Of a stretch of DNA of 64,000 bases, positions 38,502 through 48,146 are shown in pieces (within the stretch, counting starts at the first letter, position 1; the number at the start of each line of letters is the position of its first letter). Under the pieces are notes generated by a model. The model was not told where the DNA came from and ran no database searches. It saw only the letters and a list, made by a program, of their open reading frames with translations. The position numbers and the translations under genes are program-made. The stretch comes from an archaeon GW2011_AR5 (lineage in GTDB: Archaea; Aenigmatarchaeota; Aenigmatarchaeia; GW2011-AR5): assembly GCA_000806115.1 (NCBI GenBank), contig JWKQ01000001.1, positions 304,915 to 368,914 on the forward strand, written 5' to 3'.

Positions 38502-39722
38502 CTACTTTTTTGCGGCAAGCGACACTGCCTTCTTTTCGTTTCTATACGGCAGAGACGTTTGCCTTTGTGCACGCAAGGAGTTTCGCTCCCTGCCGTACAA
38601 TATGTTAAGCATGAACGGCGTGGCAATTGTCGTAAGGAATGCCATGAAAACTATCGCCGAATAGACACTGTTTGTTATCACGCCAAGCGTTATGCCGTAC
38701 AAGCCTATGATGAGAGCAACTTCTCCGCGCGGCATCATTCCCACGCCGACTATCTTTGCGTCGCCCGACGAGAAGCCGAGCCTCTTCGCAACGTACCCGC
38801 AGCCGATTATTTTTGACAGCGCAGCCACGACAGTCAGCGCTATTATGAAGGGCCAGACGGCGAGGGCGTCGGACAGGCTGACTATTATTCCCAGCGAAAC
38901 GAAGAATATCGACGTGAAGATTGCCTCAAGATACTCCGTGCCGGCGTAAAACAGTTTCACGTTCCTGCTGCGCGCCAGCGACACGCCCGCGAGGAACGCG
39001 CCGACTATTGCCGACAAGCCGATGTACTCTGCAATAAAGCTGTAGGCGAAAGCCAGTCCCATTGCGAGCATGAATGTTGTCTTGGGAGAATGAACTCCTA
39101 TTACATGATAATCGAAGAAATCGACAAGGCGGGACAGCAGCTTGTCTCCCACAAGTATTGCCACAATCACGAAGACAAGCGCCTTTATCACAGTCAGCGC
39201 CACGCCTGCAACCTGCAAGCCTCCCGGCACAGAAGCAACCACCGACAGCACTATCAAGCCTAATATGTCGTCTATGACAGCCGCGCCGATGATGAGTTTC
39301 GCGGTTTCGCTGTTGATTTTGCCGAGCTCCTTCAATACCGCGGCGGTTATGCCTATGCTTGTTGCCGAGATTGCCGCGGCGATGAAAAGAGACGACACTG
39401 AATCGAGGCCGAATGCCAGCGCGGTGAGATAACCTGCAACAAAAGGCACGGCAACGCCGGCGAGCGCGACCTGGAACGCTTTTCTTGTATAAATCTCGCG
39501 AAAATTGGATTCCAGCCCCACCAGGAAAAGCAGTATTATGCCGCCGATTTGGGCGAGTATGGAAACGTCCGCATAATCAACAAGGGAGAATACGCTCGGC
39601 CCGATGGCGATGCCGACGATTATGAGCCCGATGCTCACGGGCTGCCTGATGCTGCGGGAGAAAAGGTAGCCGACAAGCGCGGCAAACAGCACTATGGAAA
39701 GTTCGAACCAGATGAGTTCCAT
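38502..39722 (-). CDS. Cation:proton antiporter, CPA2 family
   Basis: 13-TM-like; IGPSVFSLV, AAISATSIGITAAVLKELG, GAAVIDDILGLIVLSV, GMMPRGEVALII. Confidence 0.93.
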   Translation of the reverse strand: MELIWFELSIVLFAALVGYLFSRSIRQPVSIGLIIVGIAIGPSVFSLVDYADVSILAQIGGIILLFLVGLESNFREIYTRKAFQVALAGVAVPFVAGYLTALAFGLDSVSSLFIAAAISATSIGITAAVLKELGKINSETAKLIIGAAVIDDILGLIVLSVVASVPGGLQVAGVALTVIKALVFVIVAILVGDKLLSRLVDFFDYHVIGVHSPKTTFMLAMGLAFAYSFIAEYIGLSAIVGAFLAGVSLARSRNVKLFYAGTEYLEAIFTSIFFVSLGIIVSLSDALAVWPFIIALTVVAALSKIIGCGYVAKRLGFSSGDAKIVGVGMMPRGEVALIIGLYGITLGVITNSVYSAIVFMAFLTTIATPFMLNILYGRERNSLRAQRQTSLPYRNEKKAVSLAAKK

Positions 39723-39731
39723 AAACAGGAA

Positions 39732-40004
39732 TTATTCTTTGGGTGCATAAAAAGATGCCGCATCCGGATAGTCAGGCGACGCCTCTATGTCGTATCTCAA
39801 ATCTTTTGCCTTGCGTCCAATGAAATCCCTGAATTCCGGAAGATGCTTCTCGTCTCCAAGCTCGAAGTCAAAATTGATGTGTCTTCTGTCGTGTATCACA
39901 TGCGTATGACGGCCGTATTTGTTGTGTTGAAAAGAATGAACAAGGTGTGTGACGCGGTTAGAGTCGTTCTCCGCCCTTCTCAAAGTTAACCTGTATATCG
40001 GCAT
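39732..40004 (-). CDS. Small hypothetical protein
   Basis: 90-aa ORF, plausible start and spacing. Confidence 0.5.
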   Translation of the reverse strand: MPIYRLTLRRAENDSNRVTHLVHSFQHNKYGRHTHVIHDRRHINFDFELGDEKHLPEFRDFIGRKAKDLRYDIEASPDYPDAASFYAPKE

Positions 40005-40024
40005 GAATAGAAATTATCATGACT

Positions 40025-40324
40025 TTACTTATATTCGCGCCAGGTGTGCTTGCATTTTACGCACTTGAAGAACTGGGTTGGCGGTTCATCAGCAGAGCGC
40101 GTCTGGATTAGCCAGTAGTACGCCTCCTTTCCGCCGCACTTCTTGCATTCCTTCGTCGTCGTCGGGAGGTCGGGCGTGTTGTCCTCTATGACAGCCATGC
40201 CTTCTTTCTCGGATTTTGTGGTTATCTTTATGTTAACCTTGCTAGAGCTCTTCTTTCCGCATTTCCTGCAGACAGAACCCGAAGAAGACGGCACGAGCAG
40301 CCCGCCGCATTCGCAAAATTGCAT
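40025..40324 (-). CDS. Transcription factor S (TFIIS/RPB9-like), paralogue 1
   Basis: MQFCECGGLLVPSSSGSVCRKCGKK...CKKCGGKEAYYWLIQTRSADEPPTQFFKCVKCKHTWREYK. Confidence 0.92.
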   Translation of the reverse strand: MQFCECGGLLVPSSSGSVCRKCGKKSSSKVNIKITTKSEKEGMAVIEDNTPDLPTTTKECKKCGGKEAYYWLIQTRSADEPPTQFFKCVKCKHTWREYK

Positions 40325-40375
40325 CTCAAACAATTGCAAAGTTAAGCTTAAAAGGATAGGCGCGTTCCATCTGTA

Positions 40376-41266
40376 ATGCAAATCGAACAACTTGTTGCAG
40401 AAATAAAGAAATCGGGCGCAAAGAAAGTTATGGTGCAGCTGCCGATGGGACTGAGGACAAGGACTGCAGAGATGGCGGGTGCGCTTGAAAAAGAAAACAT
40501 ATCTGCGATTTTCTCGCTCAACCCGTGCTACGGTGCGTGCGACACGGCTGACGAGGAGGCAAAGCAGGCGGGCTGCGAGCTGCTGATACACGTCGGGCAC
40601 AGCAAGTTCTACAGAAACTTCGACACGGCGGTTCCGGTTATATATTTTCCGTGGACTTCTGAAATCGCCTTCGGCAGCATAGATTTCTCGCCGATGAAAG
40701 AGAAACGAATCGGGCTGCTTACGACTATACAACACCTTTCCGCGCTCTCAGGCGTGAAAGAAATGCTTGAGAAGGAAGGAAAAGAGGCTGTCATTGGCGG
40801 GCAGGTTCTCGGATGCTGGTTTGCGAACGCGGACAAGATAGCGGACCGCGTGGACGCGTTCCTGTACGTCGGCTCGGGAAGATTTCACCCGCTTGGCATA
40901 GGAAACCGGAAGATTTATGCGCTTGACATAGAAACGATGAAGGTTGAGGAAGTTGATACGATGCACCTCGAAAAGAGGAGGTATGCGAACATCTACAATG
41001 CAAAGGATGCAAAAACTTTTGCAATACTTGTGACAACGAAGAAGGGGCAGAACAACCTCCTCGGCGCGGCGGAAACAGTCAGGGAAAGGCTCGAACAGGC
41101 GGGAAAGAGAGCCTTCGTCGTTGTGATGAACGAGATTAACGACGCGGCGCTGACGGGAATAAAGGCGGACGCTTTCATCAATACAGCCTGCCCGAGAATC
41201 GTAGAAGACAGCTTTTCAAAGCCGATAATAAACGTGGAAGACGTCGAGAAGATTTTTGAGTGCTAA
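40376..41266 (+). CDS. dph2: Diphthamide biosynthesis protein Dph2
   Basis: VMVQLPMGLRTR, NPCYGACDTADEEAKQAGCELLIHVGHSKFY, NTACPRIVEDSF. Confidence 0.94.
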   Translation: MQIEQLVAEIKKSGAKKVMVQLPMGLRTRTAEMAGALEKENISAIFSLNPCYGACDTADEEAKQAGCELLIHVGHSKFYRNFDTAVPVIYFPWTSEIAFGSIDFSPMKEKRIGLLTTIQHLSALSGVKEMLEKEGKEAVIGGQVLGCWFANADKIADRVDAFLYVGSGRFHPLGIGNRKIYALDIETMKVEEVDTMHLEKRRYANIYNAKDAKTFAILVTTKKGQNNLLGAAETVRERLEQAGKRAFVVVMNEINDAALTGIKADAFINTACPRIVEDSFSKPIINVEDVEKIFEC

Positions 41267-41362
41267 CCGATTTTTTTCTTTCGAAAAGAAAAAACTAGGT
41301 ATTCAAAAAAGAAACATATTACAAATATAGATATTCTTAAAGTTTATCCCTCTACTTCTTCT

Positions 41363-41962
41363 ATGTTTTCAGGAATCGTGCAGGCGTGCGTGTCCATAAC
41401 AAAGATTGAGAAGAAGAAAGGATTGTCAAGGATGACTCTTGACATTGGCAGCCTGGCAAAAGGCGTCAGGAAAGGCACCAGCGTATCCGTGGCGGGCGTC
41501 TGCCTCACTGCAGTCGAAGTGAGCGGCAAAAAGATTTCTTTTGAACTCATGAACGAGACACTTGACAGGACTACTCTTGGTGCAGCAAGGGAGGGAAATA
41601 GAGTCAACGTTGAACGCTCCGTGCGCCTGGGTGACGAGATTGGCGGGCACATAGTATCCGGACACGTCGACGGTACGGCTGCAATCACCAAGATAGAAAA
41701 GCCGGAGAACAACCACATAATCACTTTCGAGTGTCCCGACTTACTGGGCTACATATTTCCCAAAGGGTTCATAGCGCTTGACGGCACCAGCCTTACGGTG
41801 GTTGACGTTAACAGGAAAACAGGCACGTTCACGGTGCATTTCATACCAGAGACGCTGAAAGTCACAACATTCGGCTCCAGGAAAGAAGGAGACAGGGTCA
41901 ACGTGGAAGTTGACAGGATGACTATGGCTGTCGTTGAGACGATTCGCGCTACCCAAAAGTGA
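41363..41962 (+). CDS. ribE: Riboflavin synthase, bacterial-type lumazine-binding duplicated fold
   Basis: MFSGIVQA start; SVSVAGVCLTAVEV and IALDGTSLTVVDVN; LGDEIGGHIVSGHVDG. Confidence 0.93.
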   Translation: MFSGIVQACVSITKIEKKKGLSRMTLDIGSLAKGVRKGTSVSVAGVCLTAVEVSGKKISFELMNETLDRTTLGAAREGNRVNVERSVRLGDEIGGHIVSGHVDGTAAITKIEKPENNHIITFECPDLLGYIFPKGFIALDGTSLTVVDVNRKTGTFTVHFIPETLKVTTFGSRKEGDRVNVEVDRMTMAVVETIRATQK

Positions 41963-42854
41963 ACGTGTAAAGCTCGAAGCCCGGTTCCGCGTCTATCTCC
42001 AGCGTGTGCACCTCATAATCGTTTCCTTCCGCTATGTTGTACAGGCGGTGGCTGCTTATACTTCCGCTGCCGTCTTTCACATCCACGCCATTCGAAGGCA
42101 CTCCGTCAACAAACACGTCTATAGTGGAATTACCCCCCGCTACAATGTTCACATTCTTTGCCTTGTAAACTAAGAAAAGGCGCGACGGGCCGTATGCTAC
42201 CATTCTGTCCTGTTCGTTCTTCCATACTCCCGACAGGTAGATTGTGTTTGCCCGGGTTATATTTGCTATCCTGTAGTTCACCACGTTGCCCGGCTGGAAG
42301 CCTTCGGGATTTCCGAGAGGGGCGCGCGCGAACAGGTAGCCGAGATAAAGCTCCGGAGTTCCGATGCCTGAAAAGTCAACGGATGAAACGTTCGACATTT
42401 CCCTTGAGACACCAAGCAGCGACTGGATTGCTTTCTCCGTTTCCTCGTAGCTGCCCTCGCCGATATGGTCGTATCTTATGTTTCCTTCCCTGTCAATGAG
42501 ATATTTCCTCGGCCAGTAGAGGTTTCCAAAAGCTTTCCATGTTTCGCGGTCATTATCCTGCGCTATCGCGTACTTCAAGCCATATTTTTCCACGGCCGAT
42601 TTCACGTTATTGTAATCCTTCTCAAATTCAAACTCGGGCGTGTGCACCCCTATTATAACAAGTTCGGGATACTTCTCGTGCCATTCCTCAAGGTATGGCA
42701 GTGTGCGAATGCAATTTATGCAGCTGTATGTCCAAAAATCAATCAAAACCACTTTGCCTCTCTGGCTAGATATGTTCGTGGGCACGGAATTTATCCATCC
42801 TGAAATGCCGGCGAGCTCGGGCGCGGCGCCAAGATTCTGCAGGGTTGAATTCAC
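41949..42854 (-). CDS. Thioredoxin-like (DipZ C-terminal type) extracytoplasmic protein
   Basis: KVVLIDFWTYSCINCIRTLPYLEEWHEKYPELVIIGVHTPEFEFE. Confidence 0.87.
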   Translation of the reverse strand: MNSTLQNLGAAPELAGISGWINSVPTNISSQRGKVVLIDFWTYSCINCIRTLPYLEEWHEKYPELVIIGVHTPEFEFEKDYNNVKSAVEKYGLKYAIAQDNDRETWKAFGNLYWPRKYLIDREGNIRYDHIGEGSYEETEKAIQSLLGVSREMSNVSSVDFSGIGTPELYLGYLFARAPLGNPEGFQPGNVVNYRIANITRANTIYLSGVWKNEQDRMVAYGPSRLFLVYKAKNVNIVAGGNSTIDVFVDGVPSNGVDVKDGSGSISSHRLYNIAEGNDYEVHTLEIDAEPGFELYTFTFG

Positions 42855-42945
42855 CTGATTGACTGCGGGAACAGCTACGAACAGGCTGGCAGTATGACGA
42901 TGAACGCTATTATCCCGAATACGACGAGTTCAACCTTGATGCAAA

Positions 42946-43665
42946 TCAATCCTTTTTCACTTCATTAGCAGTGGTTCCTGCCATGTAAGAGAAGAATGCC
43001 GGCAGAAGCGGCAGTATGCACGGCGAAACAAACGTGACTATCCCGGCAATGAAGGCGATGAAGAAGTTAAGCTGCCCGGCAACCATCACGCTTTCGCTGC
43101 CAACAAGGAAGCTCGCAAGAATTCCTATGTAGTTGAACAAAACCAGCGCGCCTATTGCCATGAGCAGCAACCCGCCTATGATATTGAAGTACTTCAGGAA
43201 TCTTCCGGACTTTTCGAGGAAGCCGGATATGCGGCTTGTAAATAACCCCGCAATCAGGAAAGGAACGCCGATGCCGAGCGAGTATGCAAAGAGCAGTATG
43301 AAGCCGAGCCCGGGCGAGACTGCCGCGAGCGTGTATATCGCGCCCAGGATGGCGCCCACGCAGGGAGTCCAGCCGATTGCAAAAGCGACGCCGAAGACAA
43401 AGGAGGATATGTAGCTGCTGCTGAATCTCCTCACTTTTATCTTGTGCTCGCGCGCAAAGAAAGGTATGCTGTACTTGAGCGAGGCTATCAGCAGGAGCCC
43501 GAACAGCAGTATTATCACGCCGCCCGCAGAGCGGAGTATGTTCACAGCGTCGAACGCAACGCCTGAAAGAAGAGTCTGCAGGAGCACACCAACAAGCGAA
43601 AACACGAGAGTGAACCCTATTACGAACGCCACTGAATTAAGAAATATTGTTGTTCTCCTGTTCAC
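42946..43665 (-). CDS. CcdA/DsbD-like membrane protein with apparently permuted order
   Basis: GWTPCVGAILGAIYTLA is central, whereas NFFIAFIAGIVTFVSPCILPLLPAFFSYMAG, normally TM1, is at the C-terminus. Confidence 0.87.
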   Translation of the reverse strand: MNRRTTIFLNSVAFVIGFTLVFSLVGVLLQTLLSGVAFDAVNILRSAGGVIILLFGLLLIASLKYSIPFFAREHKIKVRRFSSSYISSFVFGVAFAIGWTPCVGAILGAIYTLAAVSPGLGFILLFAYSLGIGVPFLIAGLFTSRISGFLEKSGRFLKYFNIIGGLLLMAIGALVLFNYIGILASFLVGSESVMVAGQLNFFIAFIAGIVTFVSPCILPLLPAFFSYMAGTTANEVKKD

Positions 43666-43674
43666 TGAAATCCC

Positions 43675-44211
43675 TCACGGCATGCTCAATGCCTTGTTAA
43701 TCTCGAACAGGTAGCGGTTCTTGTTCCAGGACTCCGTTGACTTCAGCTGCACCTGCCCGTTCTTTACAATCACTTTTGTGTGCTGGTACGGCACGCCGAA
43801 TAACCTTGCCATTTCAACCTCGTTTGAGTCTGTCTGGTCGTCATTGAAATTCACCCTGAATGCAATCGCACGGGCGTCATTAACCTCGCTAAACGCAGAG
43901 TACATCTCAGGCACCTCCGCGCGGCACACGGGACACCAGTTTGCGTAGAAATACAGCAGTATTATCTTATTGGAGCCGGCTGCTGCCTGGTAATCGTTCA
44001 TGTTGAATTCAATCACCGGCGAGACTGAACCTGCAAGCACCGTTCCTGAATAGCCGCTTTCCAGGATGTCAGGCCGGCTTGCACCTGTAGCGACATTAGC
44101 GCTCTGGTTGGTATAGTCGTTCCGGACCGTTTCATTGGACTGATTGGCAGTCTGCATTGACGCGCATCCTGATATCAACACAACAAGAAAAAGCGCTGCC
44201 GCAAGCTTCAT
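43675..44211 (-). CDS. Thioredoxin-like lipoprotein
   Basis: Lipobox-like LVVLISGCAS; ILLYFYANWCPVCRAEVPEM. Confidence 0.87.
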   Translation of the reverse strand: MKLAAALFLVVLISGCASMQTANQSNETVRNDYTNQSANVATGASRPDILESGYSGTVLAGSVSPVIEFNMNDYQAAAGSNKIILLYFYANWCPVCRAEVPEMYSAFSEVNDARAIAFRVNFNDDQTDSNEVEMARLFGVPYQHTKVIVKNGQVQLKSTESWNKNRYLFEINKALSMP

Positions 44212-44262
44212 GCTAAAATCTGGCTACAACTGTATTAAAGCCTTTCTGTGCAAATTAATCGA

Positions 44263-44526
44263 ATGAAAATCGAAGTTCTTGAAAACGAGAAGGACAAGCT
44301 GAAAGTTGAAATCCACGACAATGTAACGCTCGTGGGCGTGATTAACGAGAACCTGTGGCAGCAGAAGGTTGACGCGGCGGCATTCAAGCTGGATCATCCT
44401 TACCTGTCCAAGCCTGTGCTGATGGTGAGATCAAAGAACCCAAAGAAGTCGCTGATTGACGCCACCGAGCAGGTTGTTGTGGACGTAAAGGACCTTCGCA
44501 AGAAGTTCCAGGCAGAGTTAAAATAG
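44263..44526 (+). CDS. rpoL: DNA-directed RNA polymerase subunit L (Rpo11)
   Basis: NENLWQQKVDAAAFKLDHPYLSKPVLMVRSKNPKKSLIDA. Confidence 0.9.
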   Translation: MKIEVLENEKDKLKVEIHDNVTLVGVINENLWQQKVDAAAFKLDHPYLSKPVLMVRSKNPKKSLIDATEQVVVDVKDLRKKFQAELK

Positions 44527-44609
44527 ATTTTTTCTGAATCCTTCCCCTGAAATCTTTAATTATTGCACAAGTCAACACTTAGGATAGACGTTGTTTTTGC
44601 GGTGAATAA

Positions 44610-45161
44610 ATGCCAAAGAAGAAAAAAAGCTTCAGACGCGAAGTAATAGAGGTGATAGCCGCGTTCTTCATAGCGTGGCTTGCCTACCAGGTTATTTCAG
44701 CCGTCGCGGGCACGCCGCTCCCGATTGTATCCGTGGTTTCCGACTCAATGTATCACGGGCCGAACAACTACGGAACGATGTGCGGCACAACGCCCGGCGC
44801 GGTGAGCGGATTTGAAGACTACTGGAGCATATGCGGCGGCTATTATGACAACATCGGCATAACCGGCGACGAGTTCAGGCGATTCACAAATCCAAACGGG
44901 CTCTCGCGGGGAGACCTGCTTTTCGTGATGAGACCTGACAATCCAAGAACAGGAGACATACTGATTTACAGAAAATCCGGCTCGGATTTCACAATAGTCC
45001 ACAGACTGATCGAGACTAACGACGGCTTCTACATAACAAAAGGCGACAACAACAACGTTGCCGATCCGCCCGTTGCAAAGAACTACGTGGTAGGAAAAGT
45101 GGTGTTCGCGGTGCCAATCCTCGGCTATCCGCGGCTTCTGCTGCATCTGATTGGAATCTAG
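44610..45161 (+). CDS. Signal peptidase I (S26B, Sec11-like)
   Basis: PIVSVVSDSMYHG; GDILIYRKSGSDFTIVHRLI; FYITKGDNNNVAD. Confidence 0.92.
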   Translation: MPKKKKSFRREVIEVIAAFFIAWLAYQVISAVAGTPLPIVSVVSDSMYHGPNNYGTMCGTTPGAVSGFEDYWSICGGYYDNIGITGDEFRRFTNPNGLSRGDLLFVMRPDNPRTGDILIYRKSGSDFTIVHRLIETNDGFYITKGDNNNVADPPVAKNYVVGKVVFAVPILGYPRLLLHLIGI

Positions 45162-45208
45162 CTTTATAAAAACCGGTTATATTTTCAGCTCAAATTCGGA
45201 CAGTTGCC

Positions 45209-45676
45209 TTATTGGGGAGGCGCGTCCTCCAATGGCATTTCTCTGCGTTCATGCAGATTCTGTAAAATCTCATCCGCGGTCAGCATGGTGAATGTGTCGG
45301 CAATGAGGAGTCTGAAATCATCCGGAGATATATACCCTCTCCTAATTGCTTCCTCAGCGGCTTCCCCCACCTGAAGAATTCCGTTTGTCAGTGCACTCTC
45401 CTTTACAGCCAATACTTTACGCTGATAAATATTTCTTTTATTGAGGCGATCGCCTGACCTGTATGTGTAGGAAGTCACATCCCTGCCTATGCCGGTGAGG
45501 TACGCACCTATTATGTTTGCCGGGCCTACACCTGCCGGATATATGCCGTATATAGCTATGCCTATTTCCGGACTTGCATAAGCCCTTAATTTTTCCAGAT
45601 TTTCGGGGCGCTTGATTGACATCAGCGCGTCCGCTCTTGCTTTTGCAATAGGATCTAACATGGGCATTTCATTCAC
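45209..45676 (-). CDS. Hypothetical protein, third gene of a three-gene operon
   Basis: Overlaps the upstream gene by 8 nt. Confidence 0.6.
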   Translation of the reverse strand: MNEMPMLDPIAKARADALMSIKRPENLEKLRAYASPEIGIAIYGIYPAGVGPANIIGAYLTGIGRDVTSYTYRSGDRLNKRNIYQRKVLAVKESALTNGILQVGEAAEEAIRRGYISPDDFRLLIADTFTMLTADEILQNLHERREMPLEDAPPQ

Positions 45677-46406
45677 CGCTTGCTATCTCTTCAATAAGAT
45701 TTTCATCCGTTGTTGCCGGCCGTCTTTGTGGTACTCTCGATGCTTTTAACATTCTTAAGCCTAATTTCCGGCCGATTTTTGCAAGATAGCCTGCACTTTC
45801 CGGCCCGATTTCACGATCACCGACCGGATACTCTATCTCGGTGTCCGGTTCATGCTCACTTATCTGCTCAAGCATACCGAGTTCTTGGAGGTCCAGAAAT
45901 GTGGCGGGTGTTATGCTTCTTGCATGATTCCTGACACCGACGTATCTCTTAAACTGCCGCCTGGCTGCAAAGTTTGATAATCCCAGTGTATCGCCTTCTG
46001 TTGTTATCAGATAAACAATTGCATGTCCTTTTCCCGGAATTCGCATGTTAGCCATTCCATATAAGATTCCTATTGGTCCGCTTATTGCACTCCTTCCGGT
46101 GTGAATTGCCGTATTTTCTACAGCTATGAAAGCATCAACCTGGTTGCCGCCGTTATAATGCCTAAGACCCCTGATAGGCCTGAATTCTCCAAATTTTCTG
46201 TCATGCCTGTCATCCATGCCTACGCCGCTGGAAGTGAGTCTGAAGCTGGGTTCTGTATATTTATGCAAGGCTTCAATAAATTTGTTCATCTCTCTTTGTC
46301 CGCTATAATCTATCCCAAAAAGATGGACTGTTTGACCTTTAAAATACTCGTTCACTTCAAAAGACAGGTTTTTCATTTGATACGAATTATTTTTCATACA
46401 GTTCAC
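45669..46406 (-). CDS. Hypothetical protein, second gene of a three-gene operon
   Basis: Overlaps the upstream wHTH gene by 4 nt. Confidence 0.6.
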   Translation of the reverse strand: MNCMKNNSYQMKNLSFEVNEYFKGQTVHLFGIDYSGQREMNKFIEALHKYTEPSFRLTSSGVGMDDRHDRKFGEFRPIRGLRHYNGGNQVDAFIAVENTAIHTGRSAISGPIGILYGMANMRIPGKGHAIVYLITTEGDTLGLSNFAARRQFKRYVGVRNHARSITPATFLDLQELGMLEQISEHEPDTEIEYPVGDREIGPESAGYLAKIGRKLGLRMLKASRVPQRRPATTDENLIEEIASGE

Positions 46407-47326
46407 TCTAAAAATCTTATATCATCTATTATTCCATCGCCGTCCTTATCCAGGCCTTCCACAATTTTTGTTATTGAGCTTCCGTTTTCTTGCAGCTTAT
46501 TCGTATATTGCGTAATTGCTATCACCGATGCCTGAACACCCCTAATTCCTATCCCGGAAATTATGAGTATTTTCTTGTTTTTATTCCATGGATTCTCGCA
46601 TTTGATGACAATTCCTGTGCGCGGGGCGTCGTATGCCGAACCTGTTGCATTAGAAACAATTTCATAACCCTTTTCGTAATCAAAGTAAACGGGGAGTTTT
46701 GGATTTATTTTGTCTATTATAGTATTCACTTTTGGCTCCCCGAATAGAATAAGGTTCTCCTTCAACTCGCTCGTATCGATGTTTGTATCAAATTTATAAC
46801 TTATAAGACTCTTATCGTTAACGAATTTTCCCATCAAAAAAATGAGGTCTATGATGTGTGCTCCATCCCGGGCTCCCATATCGAATTTTCCGTGAGGATA
46901 CGGGTCGCCGACTATTATTTTTGCATTTAGCTTTCCATCAACTACAAACGGTTTCAGAAATTCTTCGATTTTTGGATCTTTTATGTGATTCAATAAATTA
47001 GCATCATATCCTTCGTCATACAGCTTTGTGGCGATGACAGGCGAAACAAGCTGAAATATCTTCGCCGTCATGCCATAGCGTTGTTCAGTGCCGTTCAGCT
47101 TCACTATGCCCGCAGCCTTCATTTTCCTGAGGTGATAATAGATTTTCTGCTCGTTTTCCTTGAGACGCTTGGATACGTCCATTGCGCACAGCGGCTGCTT
47201 TGCCAGCTCGCGTATTATCCTGACTGCAAGGTCGCTTGAGAATATACCCAGATGGCGCGGGTTAAGCAGCAGGGAGTCGTAAACCCTCTGCTTGTTCTCT
47301 ATGTTTTCCACGAAAACTGTTTTCAT
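46403..47326 (-). CDS. wHTH transcriptional regulator with large C-terminal domain
   Basis: AVRIIRELAKQPLCAMDVSKRLKENEQKIYYHLRKMKAAGIVKL ArsR-like wHTH; C-terminal NLILFGEPKVNTIID resembles S-layer-associated GGPxVN domains. Confidence 0.78.
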   Translation of the reverse strand: MKTVFVENIENKQRVYDSLLLNPRHLGIFSSDLAVRIIRELAKQPLCAMDVSKRLKENEQKIYYHLRKMKAAGIVKLNGTEQRYGMTAKIFQLVSPVIATKLYDEGYDANLLNHIKDPKIEEFLKPFVVDGKLNAKIIVGDPYPHGKFDMGARDGAHIIDLIFLMGKFVNDKSLISYKFDTNIDTSELKENLILFGEPKVNTIIDKINPKLPVYFDYEKGYEIVSNATGSAYDAPRTGIVIKCENPWNKNKKILIISGIGIRGVQASVIAITQYTNKLQENGSSITKIVEGLDKDGDGIIDDIRFLE

Positions 47327-47613
47327 GCGCTCACACCCTAAATTGCGAGGCGTCATTCAAACGCCTTCCCTTTACAGAAGCTCCACTTTTCCCTGAAGGA
47401 CTATAATGCTGCAAACTTCTTAAAGTCTATTTTGATTGAATTTTTAATATAACGAAAATAACCTCAATAATACTTATAAACAAAATCGAAACCCTCGCTG
47501 TTTTTTGGCTCATTTTCAACGGAATTTTGCAAAGTTCCTTATAAGGTTTGTTTCTTCTAGAGTACTCAACCGGCGGAAACCGCTTCGGAGAACCTGCTTC
47601 CGGGTGAGCGCCC

Positions 47614-47814
47614 ATGGAGAACGAAAAATTCAGCGAAATGCTAAGGAATGCGAGGCTTATGAGGACAACTGATTCCAATTTTGCCGTTGAAAAACTGATA
47701 GATTTCAACGAACTGGACGACGAGCAGAAATCTCAGGTGGAAAAGGAGTTCAAAAAGAAGATATGGATGGAGAACTCGCTTTTCTACAATTATTACGAGA
47801 ACGATTCATTTTGA
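47614..47814 (+). CDS. Small hypothetical protein
   Basis: 66-aa ORF MENEKFSEMLRNARLMRTTDSNFAVEKLIDF.... Confidence 0.55.
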   Translation: MENEKFSEMLRNARLMRTTDSNFAVEKLIDFNELDDEQKSQVEKEFKKKIWMENSLFYNYYENDSF

Positions 47815-47881
47815 GCCGGCTGAGCGAAAGAAAAAATTTCATTGGCTGAACAGAAAGAAAAATATAACGGGGTGAAATTGA

Positions 47882-47974
47882 ATGAAACATGGAACATGTC
47901 CAGAGTGCGGGTCGGAGAAGTTTTCAAAAGTTAGCAACCGATCGTACTGCAACGGATGTGGCTACTACGAATAA
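47882..47974 (+). CDS. 30-aa Zn-ribbon microprotein (absent from ORF track)
   Basis: MKHGTCPECGSEKFSKVSNRSYCNGCGYYE, CxxC...CxxC. Confidence 0.6.
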   Translation: MKHGTCPECGSEKFSKVSNRSYCNGCGYYE

Positions 47975-47978
47975 GGGC

Positions 47979-48146
47979 GTGACAGAAATGACGACTACTC
48001 ATACGAAGGCGCCGGAGTGCTGCGGGCAGCAGATGACTGTCAGGACTGACATGGGAAAATTTTTGGAGGTTTTCTGCGAAGCCTGCAAGGATTCGATATA
48101 CGTAAAGAAGCAGGACACAACCAAGCCGCAGATGATTGACGACTGA
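47979..48146 (+). CDS. Small Zn-ribbon protein
   Basis: KAPECCGQQMTVRTDMGKFLEVFCEACKDSIYVK; starts 4 nt after the previous stop. Confidence 0.6.
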   Translation: MTEMTTTHTKAPECCGQQMTVRTDMGKFLEVFCEACKDSIYVKKQDTTKPQMIDD

